This document shows, one piece after another, positions 1 through 7,088 of a DNA stretch of 12,501 nt (the first letter of the stretch is position 1; the number at the start of each line of letters is the position of its first letter). The notes beneath the pieces were generated by a model. It was not told where the DNA came from. It was given only the letters and a program-made list of their open reading frames with translations, and searched no databases. The DNA lies in contig JAIXPR010000344.1 in the NCBI GenBank assembly GCA_027486155.1, positions 1 through 12,501 on the forward strand. The letters run 5' to 3'. The translations under genes were made by a program, and so were the position numbers. Origin of the DNA: Pseudomonadota bacterium (GTDB lineage Bacteria > Bdellovibrionota_C > UBA2361 > OMII01).

Positions 1-489
1 ATCACTTCTAAGCGACATGAACACGAAGCGAGTCATGAGCAAGAAAAGAACGAAGAAAAGAATCGCGAATCGGATATAGACAAACGTCGGCTCCATCCAC
101 CACTCACGACCCGGCATCGGATGACGGCCCCAGTAGAAGAGGTACTCGCGACCGAAATAGGTTGTAAGGAACGCGACGAAGGCGACCGGGAGGTACGCGA
201 CGTTCGCCTCAGCGAGACGACGCACTGGAGCGCCCCACTTAGCCCTAACGATCTGCATGATCACCGTGGTCATGACACCACCGAGCGCGAGCCCCTGGAA
301 GTATACGGCGTTGACGTAGAAAGCTCCCCACGTCTCACCAGCATCTCCGAACATGAGCCCCGCGGCAAACACCACGACCCCCACGAGCACCATAAGCCAA
401 AGCTTCGCGATGGTGCTGCTAGCCACTTTTATTGGCCCAGCCTCAATCACCTTATCGATGTTCACAGGAACAACGTCTACGTGCGACAT
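1..489 (-). CDS. actF: ACIII subunit ActF, NrfD-like membrane protein (3' part missing)
   Basis: The first 163 codons of an integral membrane subunit of alternative complex III; the gene continues beyond the left edge. The start is the ATG at 489-487, preceded by AAGGGG about 7 bases upstream and 14 bp after the actE stop. The visible protein begins MSHVDVVPVNIDK. It has about four hydrophobic spans: near residues 30-50, 62-82, 95-112 and 138-160. The segment RAKWGAPVRRLAEANVAYLP, in the loop before the third span, is followed by a GREYLFYWGR stretch. This pattern is typical of the second quinone-type membrane subunit of ACIII (ActF), a structural relative of ActC and NrfD. In known complexes ActF sits in the membrane beside ActC and is proposed to help proton translocation. 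The family call rests on gene order plus the membrane pattern. The distal half cannot be judged here. Confidence 0.85.
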   Translation of the reverse strand, partial: MSHVDVVPVNIDKVIEAGPIKVASSTIAKLWLMVLVGVVVFAAGLMFGDAGETWGAFYVNAVYFQGLALGGVMTTVIMQIVRAKWGAPVRRLAEANVAYLPVAFVAFLTTYFGREYLFYWGRHPMPGREWWMEPTFVYIRFAILFFVLFLLMTRFVFMSLRSD

Positions 490-503
490 CTTCTATCCCC
501 TTC

Positions 504-1022
504 TTACTTAATACCTTGCTGATTACGAATGTAGTTCACGATGTCCCAATGATCCGTTGGAGTAAGCTTCCAACCGTGTCCTGGCATCAGACGAATTCCA
601 AAATGAATGGTAGCGAAGATGCTTCCATCGGTGCGGGTCTTGTAGGTGTCGAGCGTAAGATCCGGCGGGGTTTGAAGGGTTTTCTTCCCTACAGCGCCTG
701 GGGCGTACGGCTTCTTGCTAATATCACCGTGACACGGCAAACAGTTTACCGCGAACAACCGTTTTCCATTAGCGAGCGAGGCAGCATCTGCCTTCACCGG
801 ATTCGTCATTTTCTCCGCCTCTTCACGCGAAGGGACGTAATACTCCGACATACCTATAGCGACGGTACCAGGCGCCTTTTGACGCATAATCGTACCAGTT
901 CGCTTTTGAACATTCACCATGTCATCGTTGAATGGAAGCGCCATCGCATCTGTCACCGCTACAAAACTAGCAAGCGACATAACGAGAGCGGCTTTCAACT
1001 TTCCTACCTGAGCTAACTTCAT
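504..1022 (-). CDS. actE: ACIII subunit ActE, monohaem cytochrome c
   Basis: A 172-residue exported cytochrome c. An N-terminal signal-like segment (KLKAALVMSLASFVAVTDAMA, residues 8-28) has no lipobox cysteine, so soluble or signal-anchored periplasmic placement is inferred. The haem-binding motif CLPCH lies at residues 94-98, and the likely axial methionine is Met126 in GIRLMPGHGW. The C-terminal TDHWDIVNYIRNQQ is the usual last helix of class I cytochromes c. An in-frame start 45 bases further upstream would overlap actD. I prefer the ATG at 1022-1020, which has GGAGA/GAGGG purine runs just upstream, lies 16 bp after the actD stop and gives a normal signal peptide. In ACIII this haem is the sixth c-type haem and passes electrons toward the terminal oxidase or soluble cytochrome c. 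Confidence 0.92.
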   Translation of the reverse strand: MKLAQVGKLKAALVMSLASFVAVTDAMALPFNDDMVNVQKRTGTIMRQKAPGTVAIGMSEYYVPSREEAEKMTNPVKADAASLANGKRLFAVNCLPCHGDISKKPYAPGAVGKKTLQTPPDLTLDTYKTRTDGSIFATIHFGIRLMPGHGWKLTPTDHWDIVNYIRNQQGIK

Positions 1023-1038
1023 GAGCCCTCTTCTCCGT

Positions 1039-1557
1039 TTACAAACTCTCTCTAACGTCAACTTCATCAGCGCCCGAATCCATCATGCGCTTCTTCACGT
1101 CATCGACTTGATTACCGGCGCACGCCACTACAACGCCAAACTTGTCGTGAGAGAAACGAGGATCGTACCCAGCTGTACGCAAAACATTTGGAATCTTGCA
1201 GAAGACAAAAATCGCCCCGAGGGTTCCAAGTCCTCCGAAGAGGATGGTCCACTCGTAACCAGGAACGAAGAAAGCAGGTATAGAGGCGACGTTCTTCGCG
1301 CTCGTTCGCATCGGCCAATCGAGGGAACAGAGAATCGCGAGAGCGAAGCCCGCTATACACCCCGTGATAGCGCACGCGAGAGCGACGATACGGACCGGAC
1401 TTTTCTCCGGGTACGTAACCTCCTCAATTTCGTGACGAGGGACTGGTGAGTACATGCGGTACTCGTGATTAGCTGCCTTCACCTTCTTAACGGCCTCAAG
1501 GGCGTCGTCCATGTAGGTGAAGATACCAACGACTGCTCTTGTTGATGAATCTACCAT
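1039..1557 (-). CDS. actD: ACIII subunit ActD (DUF3341 membrane protein)
   Basis: A 172-residue protein of the DUF3341/ActD family. A soluble N-terminal ferredoxin-like region contains GIFTYMDDALEAVKKVK (residues 11-27) and the SPVPRHEIEE segment (residues 37-46). Two membrane spans follow, at about residues 55-79 and 101-122, and then a short cytoplasmic-type tail that includes AGYDPRFSHDKFGV. There are no cofactor-binding motifs. In solved ACIII structures ActD is a two-helix peripheral membrane subunit that helps hold the complex together; its exact role is unclear. The start ATG follows a full AGGAGG Shine-Dalgarno sequence that overlaps the actC stop codon, so translation is probably coupled to actC. 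Confidence 0.92.
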   Translation of the reverse strand: MVDSSTRAVVGIFTYMDDALEAVKKVKAANHEYRMYSPVPRHEIEEVTYPEKSPVRIVALACAITGCIAGFALAILCSLDWPMRTSAKNVASIPAFFVPGYEWTILFGGLGTLGAIFVFCKIPNVLRTAGYDPRFSHDKFGVVVACAGNQVDDVKKRMMDSGADEVDVRESL

Positions 1558-1564
1558 CTGACTA

Positions 1565-1570
1565 CCTCCT
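1565..1570 (-). promoter_or_regulatory. Shine-Dalgarno of actD overlapping the actC stop
   Basis: The minus strand reads AGGAGG seven bases before the actD ATG at 1557. Its last bases overlap the actC TAG at 1571-1569. This is the strongest ribosome-binding site in the operon, and the overlap suggests termination-reinitiation coupling between actC and actD. Confidence 0.8.
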
Positions 1571-2942
1571 AGTGACCTGAACCGTGTGACGACGCGCGAC
1601 GCATCGGTGGCGGAATTACTTCCTTGATCTCAGTAATAGCCACCGACGGGAAGAACTTGATGAACAAGGTCATCCACATGCCGAACCAGCCGAAGGCTCC
1701 TACAGTGATACCGATCTCGACCGGGGAGAAGTTGTATCCACCCCATGCGGCGGGGATGTACTCGCGAGAAAGAGATTGGAAGATAATGTTGAAACGCTCA
1801 AGCCACATTCCGATGTTAATGAAGATCGAGAGGATAAAGAGGAACGCAATGTTCGTCCTCAACGACTTAATCCATAGAAGTTGCGGGAAGATACAGTTAC
1901 AGAACGTCATTCCCCAGAACGGAAGCCAGAATTCACCGAAAGGACGGAACCAGAACTGGAACCGCTCAAACGGATTGTTGCTGAACCATGCTGTGTAGAA
2001 CTCTGTAACGTACGAGTAGGTCACAACACCGGACGTTACGAGGATGAGCTTGCTCATCGCGTCGAAGTGGAAAGGTGTAACGAGTCTGTGCAGGTTAAAC
2101 GCCTTCCGAAGTGGGATGATCAACGTGACCACCATCGCTACGCCGGAGAAGATAGCTCCAGCCACGAAGTATGGTGGGAAGATCGTCGCGTGCCATCCTG
2201 GAACGATCGACATAGCGAAGTCCCACGACACCACTGAGTGTACGGATACTACGAGCGGGGTAGCGAACGCCGCGAAGATCAGGTACGCCGCGGTGTAGTG
2301 CTTCCACTGGATGTGGTTTCCACGCCAGCCGAGCGATGTTACCCCGTAGAGAACCTTGCGGAACTTCGTGGTAGCACGGTCACGCGCCGCAGCGATATCC
2401 GGGATAAGCCCAACGAAGAAGAAGGTAGCCGAGATCGTGAAGTAGGTTGACACCGCGAACACGTCCCAGAGAAGTGGTGAACGGAAGTTCGGCCACAACG
2501 CTCTCTCGTTCGGATACGGCATAAGCCAGAGAGCGTACCACGGACGTCCCAAGTGGATGATCGGGAAAAGACCGGCGGTCATTACCGCGAATACCGTCAT
2601 CGCCTCAGCCAATCGGTAAATCGGCTGACGGAAGTGCGCCCTAAAGAGATAAAGTACCGCCGAGATGAGAGTTCCCGAGTGCGCGATACCTACCCAGAAT
2701 ACGAAGTTCGTAATGTAGGTACCCCACCCAATCGGATGGCTCTTACCTGACTCTCCGAATCCACTCCACATCTGGTAGAACCAGCAGGCCGCTCCGATCG
2801 ACAACAAGAAGATGCATGAGAAGAACAGGAGGTACCACCCCGTCCCTGGGGGCTCCATCATTTTGAGAACCGTATCGTTAACCTCAGCGTAGGTTACTGG
2901 AGGCTCGTGCTTTGAATCGTGTTCAGAGTGTGTGTGTTCCAT
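1569..2942 (-). CDS. actC: ACIII subunit ActC, NrfD/PsrC-type quinol-oxidising membrane subunit
   Basis: A 457-residue polytopic membrane protein of the NrfD/PsrC family with about ten hydrophobic spans from residue 36 to 430. A His-rich cytoplasmic N-terminus (MEHTHSEHDSKHE) precedes the first span. Family hallmarks are FWVGIAHSGTLISAVLYLFR (residues 82-101), PIIHLGRPWYALWLMPYPN (127-145) and LLWDVFAVSTYF (157-168). His130 and Asp160 are spaced 30 residues apart. This matches the His/Asp pair I recall as the proposed menaquinol site in the Flavobacterium complex; the correspondence is inferred from spacing. ActC oxidises quinol and feeds electrons to the Fe-S domain of ActB. The ATG is 22 bp after the actB stop. 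The upstream bases show only a poor ribosome-binding site, so translation may depend on coupling to actB. Confidence 0.95.
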   Translation of the reverse strand: MEHTHSEHDSKHEPPVTYAEVNDTVLKMMEPPGTGWYLLFFSCIFLLSIGAACWFYQMWSGFGESGKSHPIGWGTYITNFVFWVGIAHSGTLISAVLYLFRAHFRQPIYRLAEAMTVFAVMTAGLFPIIHLGRPWYALWLMPYPNERALWPNFRSPLLWDVFAVSTYFTISATFFFVGLIPDIAAARDRATTKFRKVLYGVTSLGWRGNHIQWKHYTAAYLIFAAFATPLVVSVHSVVSWDFAMSIVPGWHATIFPPYFVAGAIFSGVAMVVTLIIPLRKAFNLHRLVTPFHFDAMSKLILVTSGVVTYSYVTEFYTAWFSNNPFERFQFWFRPFGEFWLPFWGMTFCNCIFPQLLWIKSLRTNIAFLFILSIFINIGMWLERFNIIFQSLSREYIPAAWGGYNFSPVEIGITVGAFGWFGMWMTLFIKFFPSVAITEIKEVIPPPMRRASSHGSGH

Positions 2943-2964
2943 ATAGTCGCAAAGATCTCAAATA

Positions 2965-5900
2965 CTAAGCCTTGTAACGAATATCATTGAGGTAACTGAC
3001 TGATGGTTGCGTATTGAGGTGGTGATCGAGCACCTTGTACGCACGCTCGTGTCTAGCGACCTTGCTAACCTTGCTGTTCGAATCCTTGAGGTTTCCGAAG
3101 GTAAGAGCCTGTGTCGGACATGTCTGTACGCACGCCGGGGTAATCTCACCATCCTCAACCAATCGTCCAAGGTCCTTGGCGATATCCTTCGCCTCAGCGA
3201 TACGCTGAACGCAGAAGGTACACTTCTCCATCACTCCGACCGTTCTCTTTGTAACGTCAGGGTTGACCTGCCAGTCGAGAAGCTCAGGCCACTCATACTG
3301 GAACCAGTTGAAGCGTCGCACCTTGTACGAACAGTTGTTCGAGCAGTACCGAGTACCTACGCAACGGTTGTACACCATCGCGTTCATTCCCTCTTCGTTG
3401 TGGTAGGTCGCGTACACTGGACATACAGGCTCACATGGAGCGTTCTGACAGTGCTGACACATCATCGGAAGGAAGCTGACCTTTAACTCCTCTCCACCAT
3501 CCTCGGTCTTGATCGAATCGTAGTATCGCTCGATACGTATCCAAGACATCTCTCGGCCTTGATTTACGATCTTCTTCCCTACGACCGGAATGTTGTTCTC
3601 AGCCTGACATGCGACCACGCACGCGGAGCAACCGGTGCATGCCGCGAGATCGATAGCGAGTCCCCACTGATACAGTGGGTGTTCACGCTGCTCGTACATC
3701 TGCTTTGGCTCATGGTGCCCACCATGTCCTTCGCCATGACCATCGCCATGTCCGGACGCGTGAGCATCGCCCACCGCGTGAGCGACCCCAGCGGCGGCTC
3801 CACCGATGATGGTCGTTCTGGAGAGCTCTCGATCAAGTTGGCTGGAGAAATCCTGAACGGTAACCAGATCTCCGTTACCAAGCCCGCGGACAACCTTCAC
3901 CGCGCCGCCGATAAGTTGCAGCGAATCAGCGTCGGTCGCGATGGACTTCGGGAGAAGCCCGTATACGCTGCCCTGCCCCGCTGACTTAGCGTACCGCCCG
4001 TAGGCACTATGACCCTGCCCAAGCGGTATGGCCACGATTCCTGGATGAACGTGCTCTGTGACGTACGCTGGGACGTGAGCCTCTCCGTCGTCCGTTCTGA
4101 GAATGACCGCGTCACCTTGCTTAAGGCCGAAACGCTTCGCGGTATCAGGATGGATCTCAGCCCACGCGCCCCATACAGCTTGCGTGATCGGATCCGCCAA
4201 CTCCTGCATCCACGGCTTGTTAGCCGCGCGACCGTCGAACGTCTTCACCGATGGATATGGATAAATGATCAGCTCATCGTCGTGAAGGTGCGGACGGGAG
4301 ATGCCGTACGACAACTGGAAGATAGAAGGATTGATGGCAACCTTCGAGCTTCCGTTGTTGTTTGAAGCTGGGAAGTAGCCACCCTTCTCAAGGCTCGCCA
4401 TCCAGAACTTCTCAGTGTCTCCTCCGGCTTGAGCCGAGGTAGCATTGAGGAAGTTTGCCTTAACGAATTTATCGAATGAGGTAATGTCGGCCGGTACGAT
4501 CGACTTGTTAGCGTTAGAAGCGATTGTGAGAAGCACATCTCCAACGCTCTGCGTATCGAAGATCGGTCGCATCGAAGGCTGAATGATGCTGATAGCGTCC
4601 TGGGTCGGACGTGTATATCCCCAATCCTCAAGGCCGGTGTGAACCGGAAGGATGTAATCAGCGAGTTGAGCTGTCTCATCCAAGAAGCTTGAGAAGGCGA
4701 CCACGAGACCTGCCTTCTTGTTTCCACCCTTGATGCTTACCTGATTGACCGCGTAGTCATATCCGTAAGCCGCTGGGAACGTGAACCCTGGGTTCGTCCC
4801 GTAGGTAAAGAGCACATCAACCTTGCCGGCCTGCATGTCCGCTATCGCGGTTGCCAGGTCTGAAGCCGAGGACTTCGGTGCCGCCATCTCAGCGATGTTT
4901 ACCGTCTTACCGATGTTCCCCAACATCACGTTCAAGATGTTTACCGCTACCTGAAGTGGGAGTGGGTTTGAGGTGCTTGCAGCTGTGCCTCCTGCCAATA
5001 CGAGCGACGAATCAGCGTCACTGAGGTACTGAGCGACAAGAAGGAGTTTCTCCTTGGCGATACCTGTCTCCTCTTCGACCGCCTCAGGTGTAATACCTTT
5101 CGTGAGTTCCTTGAGGCTCGCAAGGGTGTCCCCAGGAAGCCCCTGAGTACGTCCACGCTGGATGAGCTGTCCGATTATGAAGAGAGCGACGCGAACTTCT
5201 GACGCGGGATTCGACTTCAACCAAAGATCGGCATTTGCGCCGGTCAACGAGAGCCGAGGCTCGATGTGCACGAAACGGAGCGGATGCTCTGAGCGTCGAG
5301 AATCAGCCCACTGACGAGCGTATCCAACGGGATTGACGAAGGTCTCAAGGAAATCAGCGCCGAAGTTAACGACGACATCAGCCTTATCGATAGAGAACGT
5401 CGGAACACCGAAGGTCCCGTACACAAGCTCAGAGGCCTTTGCTACCGCGACTGGCTGCATCGGGTCCCACACGACTTGGCCAAATCCAAGTTGTGAGAGC
5501 CATGGAGTGAGAAGATCCGCGTGAGCGGCTTGTGGCTCACCGGTAATCAGCACCTTCTTATTGGTCGCGTTCGTGAGAGCCTCATTGATCTTACCATACA
5601 CCTCGTCCCAGGTTGTCTGCTCGAAGACAGGGCCTTGAGGTGTCATCCCCTTCTTCTTGAGGGGGTGACGAATGCGGTCTGAGTCGTAGAGCGACTGAAG
5701 GGTCGACTGACCGAGAGCGCACAAGCTCCCACGGTTGACCGGGCTGTTCGGGTTGCCCTCCACCTTAACGGCGCGACCTTCGCGAGTTCGGACTCGAAGT
5801 CCACATCCCGCCGAACACTCCGTACAGGTTGAGCTATACCATGCGGCCACTCCCGGAATCTGCTCAGGATCCGCCTTCACATATGGAAGGATCTCCTGCT

Positions 5901-6051
5901 GAGCAGGGTGCGCGCACGCCGCGGCACCTACCGCCGATGTAGCTCCAAGTACCTGGAGAAATCGCCGACGAGTGATGTTCACAAGCCCCTCTCCGCTCTG
6001 CGTCTCCGCCTGCTTGCGGTTCCCATTAAGCTGAACCAATTCGCCTTTCAT
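2965..6051 (-). CDS. actB: ACIII subunit ActB, molybdopterin-oxidoreductase-like/Fe-S fusion
   Basis: A 1028-residue periplasmic core subunit. A Tat-like signal carries ITRRRFLQVLG (residues 26-36). Cys46 in GAAACAHP is a possible but imperfect lipid-attachment site. The N-terminal part resembles molybdopterin oxidoreductases. It holds a Cys quartet at 76, 79, 83 and 111, as in the FS0 cluster site of true molybdoenzymes, followed by REGRAVKVEGNP. A His-rich linker (about residues 755-781) leads to a four-cluster ferredoxin domain. Its cysteine groups are 805/808/811/815, 865/868/873/877, 897/903/907 and 944/947/974/978. Thr900 replaces the second Cys of the third group, predicting one [3Fe-4S] and three [4Fe-4S] clusters, as known for ACIII. 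Electrons from the ActC quinol site pass through this domain toward ActA. I chose the ATG at 6051 because GAGG stands 6 bases upstream. A TTG four codons earlier would overlap that site. Confidence 0.95.
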   Translation of the reverse strand: MKGELVQLNGNRKQAETQSGEGLVNITRRRFLQVLGATSAVGAAACAHPAQQEILPYVKADPEQIPGVAAWYSSTCTECSAGCGLRVRTREGRAVKVEGNPNSPVNRGSLCALGQSTLQSLYDSDRIRHPLKKKGMTPQGPVFEQTTWDEVYGKINEALTNATNKKVLITGEPQAAHADLLTPWLSQLGFGQVVWDPMQPVAVAKASELVYGTFGVPTFSIDKADVVVNFGADFLETFVNPVGYARQWADSRRSEHPLRFVHIEPRLSLTGANADLWLKSNPASEVRVALFIIGQLIQRGRTQGLPGDTLASLKELTKGITPEAVEEETGIAKEKLLLVAQYLSDADSSLVLAGGTAASTSNPLPLQVAVNILNVMLGNIGKTVNIAEMAAPKSSASDLATAIADMQAGKVDVLFTYGTNPGFTFPAAYGYDYAVNQVSIKGGNKKAGLVVAFSSFLDETAQLADYILPVHTGLEDWGYTRPTQDAISIIQPSMRPIFDTQSVGDVLLTIASNANKSIVPADITSFDKFVKANFLNATSAQAGGDTEKFWMASLEKGGYFPASNNNGSSKVAINPSIFQLSYGISRPHLHDDELIIYPYPSVKTFDGRAANKPWMQELADPITQAVWGAWAEIHPDTAKRFGLKQGDAVILRTDDGEAHVPAYVTEHVHPGIVAIPLGQGHSAYGRYAKSAGQGSVYGLLPKSIATDADSLQLIGGAVKVVRGLGNGDLVTVQDFSSQLDRELSRTTIIGGAAAGVAHAVGDAHASGHGDGHGEGHGGHHEPKQMYEQREHPLYQWGLAIDLAACTGCSACVVACQAENNIPVVGKKIVNQGREMSWIRIERYYDSIKTEDGGEELKVSFLPMMCQHCQNAPCEPVCPVYATYHNEEGMNAMVYNRCVGTRYCSNNCSYKVRRFNWFQYEWPELLDWQVNPDVTKRTVGVMEKCTFCVQRIAEAKDIAKDLGRLVEDGEITPACVQTCPTQALTFGNLKDSNSKVSKVARHERAYKVLDHHLNTQPSVSYLNDIRYKA

Positions 6052-6057
6052 TTTCGA

Positions 6058-6061
6058 CCTC
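6058..6061 (-). promoter_or_regulatory. Shine-Dalgarno deciding the actB start
   Basis: The minus strand reads GAGG here, 6 bases before the ATG at 6051-6049. The alternative in-frame TTG at 6063-6061 overlaps this purine run and has no site of its own, so the ATG is the better start. Confidence 0.65.
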
Positions 6062-6090
6062 AAATAAAATCTTGAACCGTTGCGTCTGCT

Positions 6091-6774
6091 CTACTTGTGA
6101 CCGTGGCACACTAAGCAATCGATGCTCGCTCCACGTTGACGGTGACAGTCGATACACCATCCCATCTTCATCGAGGAAACGCGCTCAACTTTCTCCATCT
6201 CTGGAATCTGACCGTGACACTCTTGGCAAGAAACTCCGGCCTTAACGTGACGCTTATGATTAAACTTCAGGTAGTCAGGCATAACGTGAACCTTGACCCA
6301 CGGAATTGGCTGGCCATTCTTGTAGTATTCCTTGAGCTTCTCGATGTCCTTCTTGCCCTGCTCTGACTTGCCAGCGACAAGCGCGCCGTGACAGCCCATA
6401 CAGGTCTCAACCTCTGGGATAGCCGCGTACGAAGCCTTTGCTACAGACCAGTGACAGTATTGGCACTCCATCTTGTTCTGCTGAACGTGAATCACGTGGC
6501 TGAAGTTGATCGGCTGATCTGGCTTGTAGCCGCGAGCTCGCTGAGGAGGACCGAAGTAATGGAAATGGTCCCAGATATTGAGATCCCAGAGAGCGGCTTG
6601 GCCGTCGTTGAAAACGCCCGTACGAACACCAACCTGCGGATAGTCTGAGGATTGGGTGGCACTGTCCTGCGCAATCGCCGCAGACGTCACACTCCCCCCT
6701 TTGAATCCAACGAAGAGAGCCGCAGCTGTCAAAACACAGGCTCCCGCGAATGCGAATCTGATTTTGTTTATCAT
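6091..6774 (-). CDS. actA: ACIII subunit ActA, pentahaem cytochrome c
   Basis: A 227-residue exported multihaem protein. It has five CxxCH motifs: CQYCH (104-108), CMGCH (125-129), CQECH (183-187), CIDCH (207-211) and CLVCH (220-224). The last lies only three residues from the C-terminus. Several extra histidines (FSHVIHV, FNHKRHV) can act as distal ligands. The N-terminus MINKIRFAFAGACVLTAAALF is a hydrophobic signal or membrane anchor followed by SAAIAQDS. The conserved ActA region DLNIWDHFHYFGPPQRARGY is present. In ACIII, ActA receives electrons from ActB and forms the haem wire with ActE. The start is uncertain. The frame stays open 105 bases upstream (an ATG at 6852 and a TTG at 6879), but those starts would put a 26-35 residue charged stretch before the signal, and none has a clear ribosome-binding site. 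It is first in the operon, 39 bp before actB. Confidence 0.93.
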   Translation of the reverse strand: MINKIRFAFAGACVLTAAALFVGFKGGSVTSAAIAQDSATQSSDYPQVGVRTGVFNDGQAALWDLNIWDHFHYFGPPQRARGYKPDQPINFSHVIHVQQNKMECQYCHWSVAKASYAAIPEVETCMGCHGALVAGKSEQGKKDIEKLKEYYKNGQPIPWVKVHVMPDYLKFNHKRHVKAGVSCQECHGQIPEMEKVERVSSMKMGWCIDCHRQRGASIDCLVCHGHK

Positions 6775-6951
6775 GGATGAAGCAGATACCAGGAAGGAAC
6801 GTTTGACGCCGGTCGGGAACTCCCTAACCGCCGTTTGCCGCTCACCTGTCATACAAAAAAGGTGAAGGTATTTTCCCAAGGTTTAAGTTAGTACGTACGG
6901 GACGGGGGAACCGGGTCTAACGACCTAGAACCTTTAATAAATTACGTCCCG

Positions 6952-6979
6952 GTTGTATCTTTTGATGAACCGTGGGCAA
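6952..6979 (-). promoter_or_regulatory. Weak candidate sigma-70-like promoter for the ACIII operon
   Basis: The minus strand reads TTGCCC (6979-6974), 16 bases, then TACAAC (6957-6952). Each hexamer matches the sigma-70 consensus at 4 of 6 positions. It would give a leader of roughly 170 bases before the actA ATG. It is the best pair I found by eye, but weak; another sigma factor or an activator is equally possible. Confidence 0.22.
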
Positions 6980-7076
6980 ATCTTCGCGCTAACATTTAGA
7001 TCGAAATGAGAAATATTGAAATATCCCATCGCAACTTAACATCGTTTTAAAATCAGTCAGTTGCAAACTTTCAAAC

Positions 7077-7082
7077 GAGGAA
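7077..7082 (+). promoter_or_regulatory. Shine-Dalgarno of gabD
   Basis: GAGGAA lies 6 bases before the ATG at 7089. This supports that start over the later in-frame ATGs. Confidence 0.7.
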
Positions 7083-7088
7083 GCGTTT

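Larger units (their letters stand above)
6775..7088. other. Divergent intergenic region between actA and gabD
   Basis: No convincing gene. It must hold the promoters of the ACIII operon (minus) and gabD (plus). Visible elements are a GTACGTAC palindrome (6891-6898), a GGTC-TAAC-GACC mini-hairpin within 6911-6925, an AT-rich palindrome ATATT-GA-AATAT (7013-7024), and a weak plus-strand promoter pair TTGAAA (7016-7021) and TAACAT (7037-7042) with a short 15-base spacer. The actA reading frame stays open about 105 bases into this region, so part of it may be translated if an upstream start is used. Confidence 0.5.

Noticed and set aside
432..1016. A 194-codon plus-strand open frame opposite actE.
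   Set aside because: Entirely antisense to a clear cytochrome c gene; its sequence shows no domain pattern and is rich in Arg/His/Ser as expected of a shadow frame.
3007..3984. Two plus-strand open frames (159 and 141 codons) antisense to actB.
   Set aside because: They mirror the Fe-S domain and His-linker coding sequence. No start signals or recognisable motifs.
2965..6051. ActB as a catalytic molybdenum enzyme (polysulfide, thiosulfate or nitrate reductase type).
   Set aside because: The fusion of the molybdopterin-like and Fe-S domains in one chain, the Thr in the third cluster motif, and the neighbouring pentahaem cytochrome, DUF3341 and monohaem cytochrome genes all define ACIII, whose ActB binds no molybdenum cofactor.
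7013..7024. ATATT-GA-AATAT palindrome upstream of gabD as an operator.
   Set aside because: Five-base A/T-only arms are expected by chance in an AT-rich spacer, and it does not match a regulator site I know.
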